Below, piece by piece: positions 4,310-6,959 of a DNA stretch of 6,959 nt. Location of the stretch: positions 1 through 6,959 of the forward strand of contig JAFDJF010000121.1 of assembly GCA_019307645.1 (NCBI GenBank), written 5' to 3'. The notes under the pieces were generated by a model. That model was not told the DNA's origin, did no database searches, and was given only the letters and a program-made list of their open reading frames with translations. Both the position numbers and the translations under genes were made by a program. Position 1 is the stretch's first letter; the number at the start of each line of letters is the position of its first letter. Source of the DNA: Deltaproteobacteria bacterium. GTDB taxonomy: Bacteria; Desulfobacterota; DSM-4660; Desulfatiglandales; Desulfatiglandaceae.

Positions 4310-6733
4310 CTAGAAAGGCAGTAGTTTTATTCTTCCTGGTCTTACTTCTACCTTATGTATTTTTCCATTAAACTGTTCGGTGCCGGCCCCTTCTGCAACA
4401 ACTGTGACGCCGGTATCTAGACCGATATCAAAGGTTTCTCCGAGACCTGATGTCACCGTTATCTGTCGCTCTATCCTGCCTTGTGCGATTATTTCGTCAT
4501 TAAGGAGTATTTGCATATCACCGCCTTTAGAGACACCGCCTCCATCGTATGTGAACGCAAACCGTATGCGGTTGTCACCCGGCGGTAATACTGTTTCAGA
4601 GACAATTTCAAACTGATCAGCCGGTTGTTGTGAAAAAGCATGATGAACGATTGGTTTTCCCTTATCAAAATAAAAGCACCAGCCCCCAAACCAGCTGCCC
4701 GATGCCAGAAGCACCCCATGGGCGCCTTCATCCGGCACGGTTATTTCGGCATCAATCGTAAAATTACGAATGGCCAGCGGAGCCGCTTGAGGTAACGAGA
4801 CAGAAATGCCTTTGCCCCAATATTCATATTTATCTCTGCGGCCGGGATACTTTCTAAGTCTTTGACTGATGGCTCTCTTTGCGCCTCTTCGGTCATCCAG
4901 CGGGAGGACGTTGTTTCTCTCAGCTTCCTGCCACCAAAGGTTACGGAGTTCTTCCAGCTTGTCAGGGTATTGCTCTGCAAGATTGACAGCCTGGCTAAAG
5001 TCTTTTTCAAGATGGTAGAGTTCCCAGTGATAATCCAGAGGGCTTCCTTCGGGGCCTTTCATTTCCCATGGCGGAACCTTCGGGGTTGTATTGGCAATCC
5101 AGCCGTCGTGGTAAATGGCGCGGTTACCCAATAACTCGAAATACTGGGTTGTGCGTTTGCCTTCGGCACTGGCATCGTTAAAAGTAGGCAGCATACTGAT
5201 ACCATCTATCCGCTGTTGCCGAATTCCATCAACCACATCCGGAGCAGGTACACCACACGTTTCCAATAACGTGGGCATAATGTCGATAACGTGATGGAAT
5301 TGTGATCGAATTTCCCCACGCGCTGAAATACCTTTCGGCCATGAGACCACCAGGCCGTTTCGCGTTCCACCAAAATGGGAGCCTACGGTTTTGGTCCACT
5401 GGAACGGGGTGTCCACTGCCCAGGCCCAGCCTATGGGATAAGTCTGGTAACTTCGGGGACCGCCCATCTCATCAAGAGCAGAGAGAAACCATTCTTCGGT
5501 CTCCATTACACCATTTGCAAGGTGGCCTATTTCATTCATGGTGCCATGTAAAGCACCTTCTGCACTGGCACCATTATCACCCTGAATAAAAATCACAAGC
5601 GTGTTATCCTTTATCCCCATTCTTTCCAATTCGTCGAAAAGCCTTCCGATCTGATTATCCTGATGGGCCAGCGTCGCGGCAAAAACCTCCATGAATCGCG
5701 AGCTGATTCGTTTCTGGTTTGTAGAGAGTGACTCCCAGGCCGGTAAAATATCCGGCCTTTTCGTCAGTTTGGTATCAGCCGGTATCAAACCCGAAGCCAG
5801 CTGGCGTTCAAATGTTTCTTCCCTTAACCGGTCCCATCCCTGGTCAAACTTCCCTTTAAATCTGTCAATCCACTGTTTTGGCGCCTGGTGGGGGGCATGA
5901 GCCGTTCCAGGGGTATACCAGATGAAAAAGGGTTTATCCGGTGCCGCCGCCTTCTGGTTATGAATCCATTTGATTGCGTCATCGGCAAGGTCACGATCCA
6001 ATATATAGTCCTTTTGTCCAAGCGTTGCATCTTCAACGGGCTGAATACCGCGATACATTTTTGGACCGAACTGATCCGTATCGCCATCAAGAAAACCATA
6101 AAAATACTCAAAGCCCAGACCTGTAGGCCAAAGATCAAAGGGGCCTGCCGCAGAACACTGCCAGGATGGAACGTTATGATGTTTGCCAAAAAAAGCGGTA
6201 TTGAAGCCATTGCCGGTGAAGATTCTACCAATGGTTGCTGCACTCTTGGGAATCTCAGCGTTATAGCCTGGAAAACCCGTCGCCATATTAGTGACCAACC
6301 CGGACCCGACCATGTGCGCGTTTCTTCCGGTCATTAATGCCGCTCGAGTCGGGGAACACATGGATGTCGAATGAAAACGGTTATAAATCAGACCGTTACT
6401 GGCCAGCTTGTCAAGATTGGGTGTGGGCACCGGACCGCCAAAGGTACTTGACGCTGAAAAACCAACGTCATCGGTCATTATCAGCAGTACATTCGGCGCA
6501 TTGCCAGGGGCCTTTATATCTTTAGGAAAGGCCTGCTTGGAACGGCTTTCTGTCTTTCCAATAACCCCTGGAAACGGTTCAGCCGGATATGGAAGAACAA
6601 TATCGCCCTCGGTAACGCCCACATACTGCTCGACAATAGGGGAAGTAAACGAAGGGCCGAAATAAAAAAACGTAACACCTAAAATGACGCCCAGGCATAA
6701 CCACAGAAGTGAAAAAATTATTTTTTTAATCAT
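4310..6733 (-). CDS. Arylsulfatase-type sulfatase, Cys/formylglycine class, membrane-anchored or exported
   Basis: This 807-residue protein resembles the long bacterial arylsulfatases in length and motif order. It would hydrolyse a sulfate ester to alcohol plus sulfate. Residues 1-4 are basic and 5-24 form one hydrophobic helix without a clear cleavage or lipobox site, so it is either a Sec signal or a membrane anchor with the enzyme facing outwards. The sulfatase domain starts at NVLLIMTDD (81-89), with metal ligands Asp88 and Asp89. The signature CSPTR is at 126-130, where Cys126 would become formylglycine. Other expected active-site residues are Lys184 and His186 (GKHH), His279 or His282, Asp386-Asn387 (GDNG) and Lys448. 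Residues 650-800 look like a beta-rich, concanavalin-like accessory domain. GGAG lies 6 bases before the ATG. The start is 29 bp after the stop of the partial gene to its right. No formylglycine-generating enzyme or radical-SAM sulfatase maturase is present here. The natural substrate is unknown. Confidence 0.94.
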   Translation of the reverse strand: MIKKIIFSLLWLCLGVILGVTFFYFGPSFTSPIVEQYVGVTEGDIVLPYPAEPFPGVIGKTESRSKQAFPKDIKAPGNAPNVLLIMTDDVGFSASSTFGGPVPTPNLDKLASNGLIYNRFHSTSMCSPTRAALMTGRNAHMVGSGLVTNMATGFPGYNAEIPKSAATIGRIFTGNGFNTAFFGKHHNVPSWQCSAAGPFDLWPTGLGFEYFYGFLDGDTDQFGPKMYRGIQPVEDATLGQKDYILDRDLADDAIKWIHNQKAAAPDKPFFIWYTPGTAHAPHQAPKQWIDRFKGKFDQGWDRLREETFERQLASGLIPADTKLTKRPDILPAWESLSTNQKRISSRFMEVFAATLAHQDNQIGRLFDELERMGIKDNTLVIFIQGDNGASAEGALHGTMNEIGHLANGVMETEEWFLSALDEMGGPRSYQTYPIGWAWAVDTPFQWTKTVGSHFGGTRNGLVVSWPKGISARGEIRSQFHHVIDIMPTLLETCGVPAPDVVDGIRQQRIDGISMLPTFNDASAEGKRTTQYFELLGNRAIYHDGWIANTTPKVPPWEMKGPEGSPLDYHWELYHLEKDFSQAVNLAEQYPDKLEELRNLWWQEAERNNVLPLDDRRGAKRAISQRLRKYPGRRDKYEYWGKGISVSLPQAAPLAIRNFTIDAEITVPDEGAHGVLLASGSWFGGWCFYFDKGKPIVHHAFSQQPADQFEIVSETVLPPGDNRIRFAFTYDGGGVSKGGDMQILLNDEIIAQGRIERQITVTSGLGETFDIGLDTGVTVVAEGAGTEQFNGKIHKVEVRPGRIKLLPF

Positions 6734-6762
6734 TTTGTTCTCCGTTTCTCCTTCATATGATG

Positions 6763-6959
6763 CTAAAATCCCTCAAACCCGTATTTGACATTCTTCCCCA
6801 CCACGGTCGCTTCGGTCATACCATACCCGATCTCGTCTCCGCAGCGCAACTCGCATACCAGCTCATCGAGGTAACTGCTTTCCTTGATTATCTCCGGGTC
6901 GCCGATATCAAGGGCGAATCCGTCCATCCACGACGGTCCCATCCACATCCCATGGGTGA
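6763..6959 (-). CDS. 3' end of an unidentified gene, cut by the window edge
   Basis: An open minus-strand frame enters from the right edge and ends with TAG at 6765-6763, giving about 64 C-terminal residues. I do not recognise the family. The visible tail has DGFALDIGDPEII, then ELRCGDEIGYGMTEATVVG, and ends KYGFEGF. It is acidic, has one Cys in the ELRC stretch, and reads like strands of a beta-rich domain. Internal ATG codons occur (at 6948 for example), but the frame stays open beyond them to the edge, so the real start is probably outside. The stop is only 29 bp before the sulfatase ATG with no terminator between, so both genes are probably in one operon. A link to uptake or metabolism of the desulfated product is possible but unproven. 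Confidence 0.65.
   Translation of the reverse strand, partial: THGMWMGPSWMDGFALDIGDPEIIKESSYLDELVCELRCGDEIGYGMTEATVVGKNVKYGFEGF

Noticed and set aside
5824..6337. Open frames of 139 and 149 codons overlapping the sulfatase gene
   Set aside because: Both overlap the sulfatase region with its catalytic motifs intact and show no domain signs of their own.

Overview
The window looks like a piece of an anaerobic bacterial chromosome. A Desulfobacterota relative (for example Desulfobacterales) is my best guess. That rests on a cysteine-rich [4Fe-4S] protein type I associate with such genomes, an acyl-CoA dehydrogenase gene block, strong AAGGAGG ribosome binding sites, and short palindromic and heptad repeats between genes. 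No rRNA or other marker gene is present, so the assignment is an inference.

Layout: positions 1-428 have no supported gene. They hold a 22-bp near-perfect palindrome (101-122), a strong rho-independent terminator reading rightwards (133-174) and a REP-like palindrome (268-288). Four plus-strand genes follow: an acyl-CoA dehydrogenase (429-1622), a cysteine-rich protein with a C-terminal 2[4Fe-4S] ferredoxin domain (1692-2615), a small VOC/glyoxalase-fold protein (2667-3104) and a zinc-less MDR-type NAD(P)H:quinone oxidoreductase/enoyl reductase (3197-4174). The first three are 51-69 bp apart, have near-consensus ribosome binding sites and share an 11-nt intergenic word, so they probably form one operon. 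The fourth lies beyond a second REP-like palindrome and has a weaker ribosome binding site.

Positions 4175-4309 separate convergent genes and contain three tandem CTGACAC heptads and a 9-bp stem-loop. On the minus strand, a large membrane-anchored or exported Cys-type sulfatase (6733-4310) lies 29 bp downstream of the 3' end of a gene that enters from the right edge (6959-6763, not identified). These two are probably co-transcribed.

How the genes may work together (inference): the plus-strand block looks like part of an anaerobic acyl-CoA oxidation route. The dehydrogenase makes an enoyl-CoA, the Fe-S protein is a candidate redox partner, the VOC protein could be an epimerase- or lyase-like enzyme, and the MDR protein reduces or oxidises a conjugated carbonyl or quinone. 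The substrate cannot be read from the sequence. The sulfatase would desulfate a sulfate ester outside the cytoplasmic membrane, and nothing in the sequence ties it to the acyl-CoA block. I see no CRISPR array, tRNA, rRNA, insertion sequence or phage gene. The least familiar element is the Fe-S protein with its CNCCKCCC motif.
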